Positions 63,701 through 64,000 of a DNA stretch of 64,000 nt are shown one piece after another. The DNA comes from Paragonimus westermani (lineage: Eukaryota > Platyhelminthes > Trematoda > Plagiorchiida > Troglotrematidae). A program made the position numbers and the translations under genes. Under the pieces are notes generated by a model. It was given only the letters and a program-made list of their open reading frames with translations, was not told the origin of the DNA and made no database searches. The DNA is taken from positions 1 through 64,000 of the forward strand of contig QNGE01003814.1 of NCBI GenBank assembly GCA_008508345.1, read 5' to 3'. The stretch's first letter is position 1. Every line of letters starts with the position of its first letter.

Positions 63701-64000
63701 GTTGAGCGTAGTGATCACTCGGTGTCGAAACTTTCTTTTTGGGTCCATCTTCTTATGCTGGGATCGACCAATTTGGGTGCATTACATCGGGTATTGAACC
63801 TGTATTTTGTCAGACCCGTCGAGACGAGCGTGCGCTCACTACCACTACTCACCAAGACTGTACTTAATATCTAACAGTGCTGAATGTCAACTAAGTCGAA
63901 ACACACTTTCGAGTGATTTGCACCTGTGAGTTTTGACGACTACACAAGGATGGAATATTACACGCCAGAATAATTGTGCTTTTCTGACAAAACCATTTTA
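57800..64000. other. Region with no recognised gene
   Basis: Frames at 62269-62610 (113 codons, plus) and 63500-63874 (124 codons, plus) are open but lack any family signature and are of a length expected by chance across six frames. No repeat shared with the rest of the window was recognised. It reads as intergenic or intronic DNA. Confidence 0.3.

Noticed and set aside
63500..63874. 124-codon plus frame as a gene
   Set aside because: Length is within chance for six frames and there is no recognisable family; the start context is not supported.

Overview
The window is eukaryotic DNA from a flatworm, most likely a digenean trematode (fluke). Reasons: intron-split genes, one 31-bp micro-intron in a first-exon pair, about 43% GC by eye, and a dense mix of Penelope-like elements (PLEs), RTE- and CR1-like LINEs, BEL/Pao LTR relics and a tRNA-derived SINE. 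The species is not determined. Two assembly gaps are present (20019-20833 and 41095-41203).

Genes. Two conserved genes can be modelled with splice junctions that agree in phase. On the plus strand, 107-14726 carries the first three coding exons (277 codons) of translation initiation factor eIF3 subunit h; exon 2 and exon 3 are separated by a 13.8-kb intron full of LINE debris, and the last ~80-90 codons were not found. On the minus strand, 55196-47441 carries a complete four-exon diacylglycerol O-acyltransferase 2 (DGAT2-type) gene of 399 codons with a poly(A) signal. Three weaker candidates are a 76-codon ORF at 16120, a terminal exon at 22453-22657 and a 167-codon open frame at 39351.

Mobile DNA by region. 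1.3-14 kb (inside eIF3h intron 2): a CR1-like LINE 3' end, several RTE-like LINE fragments on both strands and a SINE relic. 19.5-21.1 kb: an inverted pair of PLE 3' ends (family A) around an assembly gap. 23.1-24.2 kb: a SINE and a third PLE fragment. 24.2-31.1 kb: one BEL/Pao retrotransposon relic (gag, zinc knuckle, RT, RNase H, integrase) split by a PLE with a long open RT/GIY-YIG frame. 31.6-34.5 kb: an RTE-like LINE relic. 36.0-37.4 kb: a near-perfect palindrome made of two PLE family B 3' halves. 40.1-41.35 kb: a younger RTE-like LINE. 50-57 kb: decayed PLE tails and a SINE cluster, including a 175-bp-arm SINE palindrome inside DGAT2 intron 1.

Most interesting signal. All three palindromes have the same geometry: truncated 5' ends meet in the centre and 3' tails point outward. 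The two sequenced centres both have a 15-nt spacer, and in the SINE case the spacer is bounded by a short self-complementary match. This fits snap-back (self-primed) synthesis on first-strand cDNA. The tails of PLE families A and B also contain hammerhead-ribozyme motifs with matching core, stem I and palindromic stem III.
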